Shown: positions 12,112 to 22,153 of the stretch, piece after piece | Position numbering within the stretch: the stretch's first letter is position 1 | How the letters are laid out: each line of letters begins with the position of its first letter | Origin: Acinetobacter ihumii | GTDB lineage: Bacteria > Pseudomonadota > Gammaproteobacteria > Pseudomonadales > Moraxellaceae | Direction of reading: 5' to 3' | Assembly: GCF_900625095.1 (NCBI RefSeq) | Contig: NZ_LR130760.1 | Location: 1,605,455 to 1,669,454 of the forward strand | DNA: 64,000 nt | Program-made: the position numbers and the translations under genes | Notes under the pieces: model-generated | Databases searched by the model: none | What the model was told of the DNA's origin: nothing | What the model saw: only the letters and a program-made list of their open reading frames with translations

Positions 12112-14826
12112 TTAACCCAAACGACCATGACATTGTTTATATTTTAGTCCTGAACCACATGGACACGGTGCGTTACGGCTTGCAGGTGGAATAATTTCCT
12201 GCTGCGGTGCCATCTCATCAATTTCATGAGGGGTCACAGTGCCTGTTAAACCATCCACTTCATCATGTTCAAAGGACAAGCGCATAGCTTCAGCTTGCTG
12301 CTGTTGTTGCGCTTCAAGTTCAGCTAACTCTTCTGGTGTAGGAATATGTACACGAGATAAATCGGTCACTACGTCCGATTTAATAATACCCAACATATTA
12401 ATGAATAAATTAAAGGCTTCTTTTTTGTATTCCTGTTCAGGATTTTTCTGCGCATAACCACGTAAATGAATACCTTGGCGTAGATAATCCATTGCCGCCA
12501 GATGATCTTTCCAGTGACGATCCAGAGAATTCAACATAAAGTGACGTTCTAGGGTAGCCGCAGTGTCTTCACCCATTTGGCTACGACGCGCACGATAACG
12601 AGCAATCACGTCATCGGTAATGCGCTCAACCAGTCCTTCTTCGTCCAGACGGCGATCTTCATTCAGCCATTGCTGAATCGGTAATTCAATACCCAAATCC
12701 ACACGAAGTGCATTTTCCAAACCGTCGATATCCCATTGATCATGGATCGATTCAGGTGGAACGAAGTTTGCAATCATGCCTTTCATGACATCGCGATGCA
12801 TTTCTTCAATGTAATCTTGCAGGGTACTTTCTGCTAAAACTTCATCACGTTGTGAATAAATGATCTTACGTTGTTCGTTATTGACATCATCATACTTCAA
12901 TAAGTTTTTACGAATATCAAAGTTACGTGCTTCAACTTTACGCTGTGCATTTTCAATCGAACGACTCACCATTTTATGTTCAATGGCTTCATCTTCTTTT
13001 AAACCCATGGCGCGCATCATTGCAACCACACGATCACCCGCGAAAATACGCATTAAGTCATCTTCGAGCGACAAGTAAAAGCGTGATACGCCCGGGTCAC
13101 CCTGACGACCCGCACGACCACGCAACTGGTTATCAATACGACGTGATTCGTGACGTTCAGAACCGACAATATGTAAACCGCCTGCATTCAGTACGGTTTC
13201 ATGATCTCGCTCCCATTCTTCTTTTAAACGAGCTTCATCTTCCGCAGTTGGATTTTCAATCTTAGCCAGTTTAGCTTTCCAGTTACCACCCAAGATAATA
13301 TCTGTACCACGACCTGCCATGTTGGTGGCAATGGTTACCGATTCAGGACTACCTGCCTGTGCAATAATATCCGCTTCACGCTCATGCTGCTTGGCATTCA
13401 GCACTTCATGCTTGATACCTGCCTGAGTTAATTTATGTGACAATACTTCACTGGCTTCAATGGTGGCAGTACCGACCAGAATTGGCGCACGTGTTTCCTG
13501 AATACGTTTAATTTCCTGCACAATCGCATCGTACTTACCATTACGATTGAGGTAAATTAAATCGTTTAAATCCTGACGCACCATCGGACGGTGGGTTGGA
13601 ATAATGACCACATCCAGACCATAAATTTCTTTCATTTCCGCAGCTTCGGTATCAGCCGTACCGGTCATACCTGACAGTTTTTTGTATAGACGGAAATAGT
13701 TCTGGAAGGTGGTGGTCGCAAGCGTCTGGTTTTCAGGCTGGATTTCCAAACCTTCTTTCGCTTCTACCGCCTGATGCAGACCTTCAGACCAGCGACGACC
13801 TGGCATGGTACGACCTGTGTGTTCATCGACAATGATCACTTCGCCATTGTGGATAATGTAATGCACATCGCGGTGATACAAAAAGTGCGCACGAATCGCT
13901 GCGGTCACATGATGTACCAGATTGAGATTGGTCGCAGAATAAAGACTTTCACCTTCTGCCAATAATCCCATGGCAATCAATTCTTGTTCAACAGTTTCAA
14001 AACCAACTTCGGTCATTTCAACCGAACGTTGTTTTTCATCAATCCAGAAATGCCCGCCATCTGCAACCTTCTCTTCTTTTTGCGCACGAAGCTTAGGCGG
14101 AATGTTATTGATGGCTGCATAGAGCTGAGAAGAATCTTCACTTTGACCCGAAATAATCAACGGAGTACGCGCTTCATCAATCAAGATCGAATCGACCTCA
14201 TCAATAATGGCATAATTTAGACCACGTTGTTTTTTCTCAGGAAGTGAGAACACCATGTTGTCACGTAAATAGTCAAAACCGAATTCGTTATTGGTCCCGT
14301 AAGTAATGTCGGCTTGATAAGCTTCGGCTTTTTCGACTGGAGATTGCATGGAATAAATCGTACCAATGCTTAATCCCAAGAATTCGAATAATGGACGGTT
14401 TAACTCGGCATCACGCTGTGCCAGATAATCATTGACGGTAATCACATGCACGCCCTGACCGCTGAGTGCATTTAAGTAACACGCCAAAGTCCCCATCAGG
14501 GTTTTACCTTCACCCGTACGCATTTCGGCAATTTTGCCTTCATGAAGGGTAATACCACCAATCAATTGCACATCATAGTGTCGCATACCCATGACACGTT
14601 TTGCTGCCTCACGACAGACTGCAAAAGCTTCTGGTAATAATTTATCTAGGCTTTCACCTTTTTTATAACGTTCTTGAAATTCTGGAGTTTTTGCAGATAA
14701 GTCTGCATCGCTTAGTGCTGATATCGTCGGCTCGAGCGCATTGATTTGATCGACAATTTTACGCATGCGTTTGAGTTCACGCTCATTTTTTGTACCGAAG
14801 ATACCTCCGATCAGACTTGCCAACAT
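12112..14826 (-). CDS. secA: Preprotein translocase ATPase SecA
   Basis: 904 residues, usual length. Drives unfolded preproteins through SecYEG using ATP. Walker A is MRTGEGKT (about residue 100-108) and Walker B the [16 protein letters not shown] block (about 206). The second helicase half carries NMAGRGTDI, and [11 protein letters not shown] lies further on. The C-terminus is the SecB/zinc-binding tail [16 protein letters not shown] with Cys-X-Cys and Cys-His ligands. ATG 14826 starts at the standard [11 protein letters not shown]. No secM-like gene precedes it; a promoter lies 56-83 bases upstream. Confidence 0.97.
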   Translation of the reverse strand: MLASLIGGIFGTKNERELKRMRKIVDQINALEPTISALSDADLSAKTPEFQERYKKGESLDKLLPEAFAVCREAAKRVMGMRHYDVQLIGGITLHEGKIAEMRTGEGKTLMGTLACYLNALSGQGVHVITVNDYLAQRDAELNRPLFEFLGLSIGTIYSMQSPVEKAEAYQADITYGTNNEFGFDYLRDNMVFSLPEKKQRGLNYAIIDEVDSILIDEARTPLIISGQSEDSSQLYAAINNIPPKLRAQKEEKVADGGHFWIDEKQRSVEMTEVGFETVEQELIAMGLLAEGESLYSATNLNLVHHVTAAIRAHFLYHRDVHYIIHNGEVIIVDEHTGRTMPGRRWSEGLHQAVEAKEGLEIQPENQTLATTTFQNYFRLYKKLSGMTGTADTEAAEMKEIYGLDVVIIPTHRPMVRQDLNDLIYLNRNGKYDAIVQEIKRIQETRAPILVGTATIEASEVLSHKLTQAGIKHEVLNAKQHEREADIIAQAGSPESVTIATNMAGRGTDIILGGNWKAKLAKIENPTAEDEARLKEEWERDHETVLNAGGLHIVGSERHESRRIDNQLRGRAGRQGDPGVSRFYLSLEDDLMRIFAGDRVVAMMRAMGLKEDEAIEHKMVSRSIENAQRKVEARNFDIRKNLLKYDDVNNEQRKIIYSQRDEVLAESTLQDYIEEMHRDVMKGMIANFVPPESIHDQWDIDGLENALRVDLGIELPIQQWLNEDRRLDEEGLVERITDDVIARYRARRSQMGEDTAATLERHFMLNSLDRHWKDHLAAMDYLRQGIHLRGYAQKNPEQEYKKEAFNLFINMLGIIKSDVVTDLSRVHIPTPEELAELEAQQQQQAEAMRLSFEHDEVDGLTGTVTPHEIDEMAPQQEIIPPASRNAPCPCGSGLKYKQCHGRLG

Positions 14827-15164
14827 GGATTAAACTCTCTAAATCTTGCTTGTCAAATGAATAAATTTTTTCTCAAAGCCTATTATGGAGCCAGAAATTT
14901 GAAGTACAAGGGTTTTACACACATCCACTGCAAAAAATGATCACGCACAATCATGCTTAGAATCGTTAAAGCAAACTAATTTAACAAATTTCATGAGCTC
15001 ACGCAGAGCGTTTTATGACAAAACACCATAATAATTTTCAATGAATGACGTCCTCTTATATACATAAAATTCATAACAACATGCGAAAACAATAATTTTA
15101 AATGCAATAAAAAACCTGCATATTAAAACCATATAAGCCATTAACAATGAAATGAGGTTTTAAA
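14827..15164. other. Divergent promoter region between secA and the peroxiredoxin gene
   Basis: 338 bases, strongly A/T-rich. It contains the secA promoter (14882-14909) and, on the plus strand, a TGAGG ribosome-binding site just before 15165. Nothing else recognisable. Confidence 0.5.
14882..14909 (-). promoter_or_regulatory. Putative secA promoter
   Basis: Minus strand: TTGTAC, 16-bp spacer, CATAAT. Four of six and five of six consensus bases. Confidence 0.55.
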
Positions 15165-15800
15165 ATGAGTTTACGTTTAGGCGATACTGCACCCAATTTT
15201 GAACAACAGTCCAGTGAAGGATTAATTCATTTTTATGATTATTTGGGAGACCAATGGGGGATCTTGTTTTCGCATCCGGCTGACTATACGCCTGTATGCA
15301 CAACTGAACTCGGCTATACTGCAAAACTTAAAGATGAATTTGCCAAACGTGGAGTCAAAGCGATTGCGCTTTCAGTCGATGATGTTGAATCACATCATGG
15401 CTGGATTAAAGATATTAACGAAACTCAAAACACGACGGTAAATTTCCCCATCCTTGCCGATAAAGACCGTAAAGTTTCAGAGCTTTATGGATTTATTCAC
15501 CCAAATGCCAGCGAAACGACCACAGTGCGTTCATTGGTGATTATTGATCCAAATAAAAAAGTGCGTTTAATTATTACGTATCCTGCATCGACAGGTCGTA
15601 ATTTTAATGAAATTTTACGTGTAATAGATTCACTACAACTGACCGACCATCATAAAGTCGCCACCCCGGCAAACTGGCAACAAGGTGATGACGTAGTAAT
15701 TGTGCCATCTCTTAAAGATGAAGAAGAAATTAAACAACGCTTTCCAAAAGGCTATAAAGCAGTAAAACCTTATTTACGCCTCACCCCACAGCCTGAGTGA
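15165..15800 (+). CDS. 1-Cys peroxiredoxin (Prx6 type)
   Basis: 211 residues. Reduces hydrogen peroxide and alkyl hydroperoxides through one peroxidatic cysteine, Cys45 in HPADYTPVCTTELG. There is no resolving cysteine further along, which marks the Prx6/1-Cys class; length and the C-terminal PFKGYKAVKPYLR-like end (here FPKGYKAVKPYLR) agree. Cytosolic, no signal. ATG 15165 follows a TGAGG ribosome-binding site. It stands alone, with a repeat-rich stretch downstream and the nearest good terminator hairpin at 16106. Confidence 0.9.
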   Translation: MSLRLGDTAPNFEQQSSEGLIHFYDYLGDQWGILFSHPADYTPVCTTELGYTAKLKDEFAKRGVKAIALSVDDVESHHGWIKDINETQNTTVNFPILADKDRKVSELYGFIHPNASETTTVRSLVIIDPNKKVRLIITYPASTGRNFNEILRVIDSLQLTDHHKVATPANWQQGDDVVIVPSLKDEEEIKQRFPKGYKAVKPYLRLTPQPE

Positions 15801-16105
15801 AGATAAAACGAGCAATGCTCGTTCTGAACGCAAGGCGAACAGCTATGCTGTGAGTAAATAAATTGAAGCAACGCTTCAATTTTTCGCAAGACAAGTAAAG
15901 CGCGTAGTCTAAGAACAAAACACTTCAAATCTTCGCAAGAAGATGAACAGCGATGTTATGAGTGAAAGGTTAAAGTAATGTTTCAATCTTTCCTAAGACC
16001 AATGACGCACTTATTATTAAATCAACACTTTAAATAAAGTTAGCAGGATAAAAATAAAACGTAAATATAAAAATAATAACTCATACCGCTGTTTCTCCAC
16101 ACAAT
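15801..16105. repeat. Cluster of short palindromic repeat units
   Basis: Non-coding stretch with several small hairpins: AACGAGC-AAT-GCTCGTT (15808-15826), ACAGC-TAT-GCTGT, TTGAAGC-AAC-GCTTCAA followed by TTTTTCGCAAGACAAG, then a decayed copy with TCTTCGCAAGA and ACAGCGATGTTATG. The TTTCGCAAGACAA linker after an A/T-rich stem also occurs in the 16S spacer (3724-3777). This looks like a REP-like family; copies here are degenerate. Confidence 0.55.
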
Positions 16106-16130
16106 GTCCACCTGATGGTGGGCTTTTTTT
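16106..16130 (+). terminator. Rho-independent terminator
   Basis: GTCCACC, loop TGAT, GGTGGGC, then seven T. Good stem with one G-T pair. It lies 306 bases after the peroxiredoxin gene and before the metallo-hydrolase. Confidence 0.75.
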
Positions 16131-16198
16131 ACTGGGCTATTTGGTAAAATCAGCAGACTCCGTTATAAAGAAAACAAGTTAATAAGAACAATCAAGCT

Positions 16199-17017
16199 AT
16201 GATTTATAACATTCATCATTTACATTGTGGCACGATGTGCCCCGCATGCGCACCCTTGATTCATCAAAAAGGGATACAAGCGCATATTATTTGCCACTGT
16301 TTGCTGGTTGAAACTGATCGCGGCTTAGTCTTGATTGATACTGGCTTAGGATTACAGGATTATTTACATCCTCAACAAAGACTTGGCTCTCTTATTCATC
16401 AACTGGGTCAGATTGAATTGAATACTGGCTTGAGTGCCGTACAGCAAATTCAGCAGCTTGGACTTAACCCCAAAGACGTGCAGCATATCTTTGTGACTCA
16501 TCTGGATTTTGATCATGCTGGGGGTATTTCTGACTTTCCTCAAGCTACAGTACATGTGCTTGCCTCCGAGTTTAATACCACGCAATCTTTATCTTTTAAA
16601 AACCGCATCCGTTACAAAACCAATCAGTTTAAGCAGCATCGTTTCTGGAACTTTATTGAACACACTCAAACTGAGCGTTGGTTTAATCTGGAAAAAGTGA
16701 CAGGTCTACCTTTGTTTCAGGATGAAATTTTGATGATTCCATTATTGGGACATTCTGCTGGGCACGCAGGAATTGCCATTAAACAGGCAGAGGGCTGGAT
16801 TTTATTTTGTGGTGATGCTTATTTTTCCTCACTCGAGCTAGATGCCTCAAAACAGCTAAAAGGATTACATCTGTTTGAAAGCATACTCGCGTATGACAAC
16901 AAAATGCGTTTGCATAATCTCAAACAGCTGCAATCTCTGGCTCAACAACAACCGCAGATCGAACTGATTTGTGCGCACGACCTTCAAGAATTTATACGTT
17001 ACCGACCATTATCATGA
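16199..17017 (+). CDS. Metallo-beta-lactamase fold hydrolase
   Basis: 272 residues, cytosolic. The metal-binding signature is THLDFDHAGG (near residues 99-108), followed by GHSAGHAG (near 184) and CGDAYF (near 200), the ligands of a two-metal MBL centre. The spacing and the N-terminal HHLHCGTMCP resemble the lactonase-like / quorum-quenching branch of the superfamily, but substrate cannot be read from sequence. Its stop codon overlaps the start of the next gene (ATGA), so the two are translationally coupled. Confidence 0.85.
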   Translation: MIYNIHHLHCGTMCPACAPLIHQKGIQAHIICHCLLVETDRGLVLIDTGLGLQDYLHPQQRLGSLIHQLGQIELNTGLSAVQQIQQLGLNPKDVQHIFVTHLDFDHAGGISDFPQATVHVLASEFNTTQSLSFKNRIRYKTNQFKQHRFWNFIEHTQTERWFNLEKVTGLPLFQDEILMIPLLGHSAGHAGIAIKQAEGWILFCGDAYFSSLELDASKQLKGLHLFESILAYDNKMRLHNLKQLQSLAQQQPQIELICAHDLQEFIRYRPLS

Positions 17018-17598
17018 AAACTTTATTTTTATCTCCTTTGTTGATTGCATTCACTTTAAATCTGTCAGGTTGTATGACGCATCCTTCAATTCCAGATGCG
17101 CAACGTCCAGCGCATTGGGGCAAGCTGATTCAGGCAGAACATAATTTTTATAAAATTAGCGATGATTTATATCGCAGTGAACAACCATCACAAGCATTAC
17201 TGCCACAGTTAACGCAGCAGCAGATTCAAACTGTGATTAATCTACGTAGCCGTAATGACGATATAAAGGTACTGGATCAACAGCAATTTGATTTAATCCA
17301 TGTCCCGATTCATACATGGGCGATTGATCGTAGCGATTTATTACAAGTCATGCAGCATATTCAAACAGCGAAACAAAAGCAGCAGAAAGTGCTGTTACAT
17401 TGTTATCACGGTTCCGATCGAACTGGAGCTAGCGTTGCGATGTATCGTATTATTTTTGAAAATTGGTCCATAGAGGATGCCGTTCAGGAAATGAAGCGTG
17501 GGGGCTATGGATATCATCCAATTTGGGTCAATATTGGAAATTTATTTACCCCTGAAAATGTAAAATGGATTCGGGAGCAACTCGCGAATCCATCTTAA
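17014..17598 (+). CDS. Dual-specificity phosphatase family lipoprotein
   Basis: 194 residues from ATG 17014, which overlaps the upstream stop by four bases; an earlier in-frame start would hide the signal peptide. Lipobox LSGC puts the mature N-terminus at Cys20. The catalytic P-loop HCYHGSDRTG fits the Cys-X5-Arg motif of the tyrosine/dual-specificity phosphatases, with a general-acid Asp possible in WAIDRSD. Being a lipoprotein, it should act in the periplasm or at the cell surface. Coupling to the metallo-hydrolase suggests linked work; the substrate is unknown. Confidence 0.85.
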   Translation: MKTLFLSPLLIAFTLNLSGCMTHPSIPDAQRPAHWGKLIQAEHNFYKISDDLYRSEQPSQALLPQLTQQQIQTVINLRSRNDDIKVLDQQQFDLIHVPIHTWAIDRSDLLQVMQHIQTAKQKQQKVLLHCYHGSDRTGASVAMYRIIFENWSIEDAVQEMKRGGYGYHPIWVNIGNLFTPENVKWIREQLANPS

Positions 17599-17612
17599 AA
17601 TATCAAAAATGC

Positions 17613-18677
17613 TTAACGTTGATCGAGTGGTACCCAGTCAATGACCCAAGCGGATTTCATATTTAAGCTGCTATCCGAGACAATTTTCTTACGCGCTGCA
17701 TCTGCGGTTTCACGGCTTTTAGATGGCCCCACCATAATCCGAATGCCCTTTGACGTTGGACTGGTCGTTACTTTATAGCCTTTGGCACGCAGTTTGGACA
17801 CCACAGCGTCGGCATTGGCCTGATTGGCTGCCAACGCCACTTGTACCATCCAGTTTTTATCGCCATTTTCAAGCAAATCACGGGCTTTGTCTGCATCGGC
17901 TTTTTTCTTGGCGTCTTCTTCCGCTTTGCGTTTTTTGTCATCTGCTGCTTTTTTCTCAGCTTCAGCTTTACGCTTATCTTCAGCGGCTTTCTTTTCAGCC
18001 TCTAGTTTACGCTGTTTTTCTTCGGCGGCTTTCTTCTCGGCCGCTTGTCGCTCTTGTTCACCTTTACGTTTAGCTTCAGCATCTTTTTGCTTTTTCAGTT
18101 CATCTGCTCTTTTCTGCTCGGCTTTTTGTACTTCAGCCTGTTTTTGAGCTTCGGCTTGTTTTTTCTGTTCCGCCAGCTTTTTCTCAGCATCTAGTTTTTG
18201 CTGATCAGATTTTTTCTGATCATCGGTCTTTTGTGCTGTATTTTGAGCAGCAGCTTTGGCCTGATCACTCATTTCAGGTGGAATATTGTCCGAGCTTTCC
18301 TGAGCCGCATTACGACGCGCATTGATGGCAGCGTATTCCTCGGCTGCTTTACGCGCTGCTGCGGCTTCTGCTTGTTGTTGCTGGGCGAGAAAATCAGCAG
18401 CACGTGCTTCTTGTTCTGCCACTGCTTTTTCACGGGCACGACGTTGCTCTTCCAATAGACGTTTTTCAGTTTCGACATCAACAGCAAGCGGTTGTAATTG
18501 AACCAGTTCACCCGCCTGATTTGAGCTATTGTTGTTCTTGGCAGGTTGTTGCACTTTTTGTTGTGTTTCAACTTGCGTCTGATGTATCTCTTCTTTTCCT
18601 TTGAGGAGTAATGCTGCCAATAAAACACCACCACCAAGTAAAACAACGCCACCCATCCAACGTTGTTTGTTATTCAT
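17613..18677 (-). CDS. SPOR-domain inner-membrane protein, DedD/FtsN-like
   Basis: About 354 residues from ATG 18677, giving an ATGA overlap with folC; ATG 18683 is close behind. A short cytosolic end and one membrane segment (about residues 7-26) are followed by a very long Lys/Glu/Ala/Gln-rich helix (about residues 70-270). A C-terminal SPOR domain (about 278-350, from NWMVQVALAANQ) binds denuded septal peptidoglycan. The place after accD-folC is that of dedD in Enterobacteria and Pseudomonas. The helical part is much longer than in E. coli DedD. Antisense reading frames over the repeat are artefacts of its composition. Confidence 0.85.
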   Translation of the reverse strand: MNNKQRWMGGVVLLGGGVLLAALLLKGKEEIHQTQVETQQKVQQPAKNNNSSNQAGELVQLQPLAVDVETEKRLLEEQRRAREKAVAEQEARAADFLAQQQQAEAAAARKAAEEYAAINARRNAAQESSDNIPPEMSDQAKAAAQNTAQKTDDQKKSDQQKLDAEKKLAEQKKQAEAQKQAEVQKAEQKRADELKKQKDAEAKRKGEQERQAAEKKAAEEKQRKLEAEKKAAEDKRKAEAEKKAADDKKRKAEEDAKKKADADKARDLLENGDKNWMVQVALAANQANADAVVSKLRAKGYKVTTSPTSKGIRIMVGPSKSRETADAARKKIVSDSSLNMKSAWVIDWVPLDQR

Positions 18678-19960
18678 TGACATTGTTCCAGATACTCCCA
18701 CACCGCTTCTAATGTATGAAACGAACCACAGACTAAAATGAGCTGATTTTTTTTGCTCTGCTCAAGTGCTAATTTAAATGCATCTTGGATACTTTCAAAA
18801 CTTTGTACGGTTTCACCGTGTAAAGCCGCTATCATTTGAGCCAAAGGCGCAGCACGTGGTACATGCAACGGCGCAATCTTCCAATTTAAAACAGTCGGCT
18901 TTAACAGTTCCACCACTGATTTTATATCTTTGTCTGCCAGCATTGAAAAGACTGCGACCACTTCTGTGTACTGTTTATGGTATTCCAAGAAATTTCGCAA
19001 TTGCTTTAACAAAAATTCTACACCATGTGCATTATGCCCAGCATCAAAAATAATGGTTTTATTTGCGATGACTCGTTGTTCAAAGCGACCTGCTAATTGT
19101 GCTTTTTTAATCCCGTTGGCCAATGCAGCCTGAGTGATCTCTAAGCCACTTAACAGTACAGCAGCCACCGCAGTCGAGATGTTTTCCAGTGCTAAAGTAC
19201 CAAGCGGAAGTTTGAGTGTGGTACCAGACGAAGCAAAATTCCAAGTTTGACCATCACCAGCCTCCTGATAAAAATAATCTTTTTGTGCGACATATAGCTT
19301 GGCGTTGACTTGTTCTGCTTTGGCTTGAATTGCTTGTGGTAAGTCTTGTAATCCTGCAAAAATCACAGGAATATCGGGACGCATGATGCCTGCTTTTTCA
19401 AAGGCAATTTTTTCAATGCTATCACCAAGCCAATCAGTATGATCCAGTCCAATATTGGTAATCACAGCGACATCAGGGTCAATCACATTAACCACATCCA
19501 GACGCCCACCTAAGCCGACTTCAAGCACCCAAACGTCACATTGTTTTTGTTTAAAAATAACGAAAGCCGCCAAAGTGGTGGCTTCAAAGAAAGATAAACT
19601 TAGCTCACACTGCCGGCGCGCTTGATCAACTTGTACAAAGGCATCAATTAAAGTCTGGTCATCGACTTCCTGACCATTTAATTTCACCCGCTCATTAAAC
19701 CGATAAATGTGGGGCGATTGATAAAGTCCAACCCGATAACCTTGCTCAGTTAAAATAGAGGCTAATGTGGTAGTGGTCGAACCTTTGCCATTGGTTCCTG
19801 CAACGGTCAATACTCGAGCATCTGGCTGTGTCACGCCCAAGGCTTCAGCCACAGGAATAACACGCTCAAGTCCTAAATCAATTCCTGTAACATGAACATG
19901 GCCCCAATAATCGAGCCATGTCTCTAAACGATCTGTTATTTTTGGAGCTTCATGTTTCAA
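18674..19960 (-). CDS. folC: Bifunctional dihydrofolate / folylpolyglutamate synthase
   Basis: 428 residues. Adds glutamate to dihydropteroate and then to folates. Mur-ligase fold: the ATP loop is VAGTNGKGST (about residues 53-62), the family block SPHIYRFNERV follows near residue 82, and the catalytic core has VLEVGLGGRLD and NIGLDHTDWLG. The C-terminal domain begins near IIFDAGHNAHG. Starts with a four-base overlap on accD and ends with one on the SPOR gene, so all are one transcript. Confidence 0.95.
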   Translation of the reverse strand: MKHEAPKITDRLETWLDYWGHVHVTGIDLGLERVIPVAEALGVTQPDARVLTVAGTNGKGSTTTTLASILTEQGYRVGLYQSPHIYRFNERVKLNGQEVDDQTLIDAFVQVDQARRQCELSLSFFEATTLAAFVIFKQKQCDVWVLEVGLGGRLDVVNVIDPDVAVITNIGLDHTDWLGDSIEKIAFEKAGIMRPDIPVIFAGLQDLPQAIQAKAEQVNAKLYVAQKDYFYQEAGDGQTWNFASSGTTLKLPLGTLALENISTAVAAVLLSGLEITQAALANGIKKAQLAGRFEQRVIANKTIIFDAGHNAHGVEFLLKQLRNFLEYHKQYTEVVAVFSMLADKDIKSVVELLKPTVLNWKIAPLHVPRAAPLAQMIAALHGETVQSFESIQDAFKLALEQSKKNQLILVCGSFHTLEAVWEYLEQCQ

Positions 19961-20853
19961 GGTAGACTCATTAATTTCGCCACAATACGCGATACAGTAT
20001 CACGTAATGCATGACGATGAACAATTTGATCGATTACACCATGATCAAGCAAATATTCCGCACGCTGAAATGGCTCATCCAGCTTTTCACGAACGGTTTG
20101 TTCAATAACCCGTTTACCTGCAAAACCAATCATGGCTTTGGGTTCAGCAATATGCACATCACCCAACATCGCCAATGATGCCGTCACACCACCGTAGACC
20201 GGATGAGTCAAAACTACAATATACGGTAAACGTGCATCTTTCATTTTTTGAATAGCAGCAGACGTTCTTGCCATTTGCATGAGTGACAGCATACCTTCCT
20301 GCATACGTGCACCGCCTGAAGCAGCAAAACAGATTAAAGGTTGTTTCAGTTCCATGGCACGTTCAGCCGCCTGAACAAAGCGGTCACCCACTACGGTTCC
20401 CATTGAGCCCCCCATAAAGTCGAACTCAAAAGCACAGGCAACCATCGGGATGCTATTTACAGAACCTTGCATGACCACTAATGCTTCAGTTTCGCCTGTT
20501 TTACTTTGTGCTTCACGCATACGTTCAGGGTACGGTTTGCTATCGACAAAATGAAGAGGATCTTTTGCAACAAACTCCTGACCCAGTTCTGTTTGTACCT
20601 GATCAAAAAACCAGCTCAAACGATCACGTGCTTTCATACGAAGATGTTCGTCACATTGCGGGCATACATAGGCATTAAATGCCATTGCCGTACGTGTGAC
20701 CAATGCGTGACATTCAGGGCATTCAATCGTTGGTTCAGTAAACGTTGCCTTAATCACCTGTTGTTCATCAGGCGTGTGGATTCCAGGAACCTGACGCTGT
20801 GTCCACGGTATCGATGGGCTTAGAATTTTCCCTGATTTCACTTCTTGATTCAT
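19957..20853 (-). CDS. accD: Acetyl-CoA carboxylase carboxyltransferase subunit beta
   Basis: 298 residues. With AccA it moves the carboxyl group from biotin to acetyl-CoA, the first step of fatty acid synthesis. The N-terminal zinc ribbon shows as CPECHALVTR and, 15 residues on, CPQC (about residues 40-62). The crotonase-fold core has FDFMGGSMGTVVGD and SGGARMQEGMLSLMQM. Overlaps trpA upstream and folC downstream by four bases each. Confidence 0.96.
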   Translation of the reverse strand: MNQEVKSGKILSPSIPWTQRQVPGIHTPDEQQVIKATFTEPTIECPECHALVTRTAMAFNAYVCPQCDEHLRMKARDRLSWFFDQVQTELGQEFVAKDPLHFVDSKPYPERMREAQSKTGETEALVVMQGSVNSIPMVACAFEFDFMGGSMGTVVGDRFVQAAERAMELKQPLICFAASGGARMQEGMLSLMQMARTSAAIQKMKDARLPYIVVLTHPVYGGVTASLAMLGDVHIAEPKAMIGFAGKRVIEQTVREKLDEPFQRAEYLLDHGVIDQIVHRHALRDTVSRIVAKLMSLP

Positions 20854-21653
20854 ACTAACTCATCGAGCGCAGCTCGAAGCTCCTTGACTTTATTAACCGT
20901 GTGTTCAACCGCTTGGTCGATCGCTAATGTAGCAAAAGGTTTAACCAAGGCACTTCCCACAATCACCGCATCGGCCACCTGTCCCATGGCTTTGGCTGAG
21001 CTTGCATCACTAATTCCAAAACCAACACCAACAGGTACGCTGGTATGCGCTTTGATTTTAGCAATACGTGCCGCAGCTTCAGCCGTATCCAGTGTGGCAG
21101 CACCTGTCACGCCTTTGAGAGAGACATAGTAAATAAATCCACTGGCCTGTTTCACCACATGCTGAATACGTTCATCGGTCGAAGTCGGGGCAAGCAAAAA
21201 GATTTGATCCATCTCGTGCTGTTTCAGCACAATATCTAACTCTTTGGCTTCTTCGGGCGGCATATCTACCAATAAAATGCCATCCACCCCACAGTCTTTC
21301 GCAGTCGATACAAATGTTTCATAGCCAATGACTTCAACAGGATTTAAATATCCCATTAAAACCACAGGGGTTTGGGTATCTTTCTGGCGAAATTCCTTAA
21401 CCATCTTCAAGGCATCCAGCGTATTGGTACCACCCGCTAAAGCGCGTTCAGCCGCCAGTGCAATGACGGGACCATCTGCCATCGGATCGGAAAAGGGTAA
21501 GCCCAATTCAATCACATCAACACCAGCTTCCACCATTTTATGTAACAAAGGTACGCTGACATGCGGTTGCGGATCACCTGCCATCACATAAGAAACTAAT
21601 GCTTTACGTTGTTGGGATTTAAGCTGTTCAAAACGAGTGGCAAGACGTGACAT
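20850..21653 (-). CDS. trpA: Tryptophan synthase alpha subunit
   Basis: 267 residues from ATG 21653 (MSRLATRF); the frame continues upstream but the family starts here. Splits indoleglycerol phosphate to indole, which is channelled to TrpB. The catalytic Glu49 and Asp60 sit in VIELGLPFSDPMADGP, matching the Salmonella numbering. TIM-barrel marks such as PVGVGFGISD and ADAVIVGSALV are present. Unlike most bacteria, trpA does not follow trpB: it heads the accD-folC operon about 4 kb away. Confidence 0.96.
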   Translation of the reverse strand: MSRLATRFEQLKSQQRKALVSYVMAGDPQPHVSVPLLHKMVEAGVDVIELGLPFSDPMADGPVIALAAERALAGGTNTLDALKMVKEFRQKDTQTPVVLMGYLNPVEVIGYETFVSTAKDCGVDGILLVDMPPEEAKELDIVLKQHEMDQIFLLAPTSTDERIQHVVKQASGFIYYVSLKGVTGAATLDTAEAAARIAKIKAHTSVPVGVGFGISDASSAKAMGQVADAVIVGSALVKPFATLAIDQAVEHTVNKVKELRAALDELV

Positions 21654-21746
21654 AGGGTTGTGTTTTCCTTGATTATTAAAAACCTGATTTTTAAAAAAGG
21701 GAGTTGTTTGTAGAAATACAGAACACCGCATTGTAACGCTATTTTT

Positions 21747-21759
21747 TGTTCATTGAACA
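21747..21759 (-). promoter_or_regulatory. Palindrome at the likely trpA promoter
   Basis: TGTTCA-T-TGAACA, 13 bp, at the -35 position of a weak promoter whose -10 (TACAAT) lies 11 bases further on the minus strand. Its position suggests an operator; no regulator is known to me. Confidence 0.35.
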
Positions 21760-21882
21760 GTATTCGCTTTAACAGATGAAATGTTGATGTGATTCCCTAC
21801 AACCCAGACTGTACATTTATCAATATTTTACTTTTTTTCTCAATGATCAAAGCTTCCTATTTTTCAGCTGAATTTTGAAAAA

Positions 21883-21904
21883 TAAAACGCTGCATTTGAG
21901 CAGC
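21883..21904 (-). terminator. Terminator of the AraC-type gene
   Basis: Minus strand: GCTGC, 6-base loop, GCAGC, then GTTTTATTTTT. It is 250 bases after the stop codon, so the call is moderate. Confidence 0.5.
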
Positions 21905-22153
21905 AATGATTAAAAAATCAATACAAAAACAAAATCATAGCTGGTTATTTTTTCTCTTTAGAGGGATCAAGCAATTTATAAACCATATGGCAGTTTCATC
22001 TATAAGACCACAAAACTTCTGTGCCAATCTTATTAATGAGTAGCGCTACGCACCAATACAACGTCCAAATTCAATCTCTTTCCTGTATAAACTTACGATT
22101 GAACTGATACTTTAAACCCGCATATTAAAAACCATGATTATTTTAAGACACAA

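Larger units (their letters stand above)
21654..22153. other. Intergenic region between trpA and the AraC-type gene
   Basis: 500 bases without a gene. It holds a perfect palindrome TGTTCA-T-TGAACA (21747-21759) just upstream of a -10-like TACAAT on the minus strand, and a terminator for the AraC gene (21883-21904). In the remainder (21905-22153) I see no gene or clear structure. Confidence 0.5.

Noticed and set aside
15801..16105. CRISPR array or insertion sequence remnant in the repeat-rich gap
   Set aside because: Repeat units are degenerate, irregularly spaced and palindromic, and no transposase fragment or cas gene is nearby.
17750..18147. Plus-strand open frames rich in Ser, Phe and Leu opposite the SPOR gene
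   Set aside because: They are the antisense of the Lys/Glu/Ala-rich coiled helix; the composition alone keeps the frames open.
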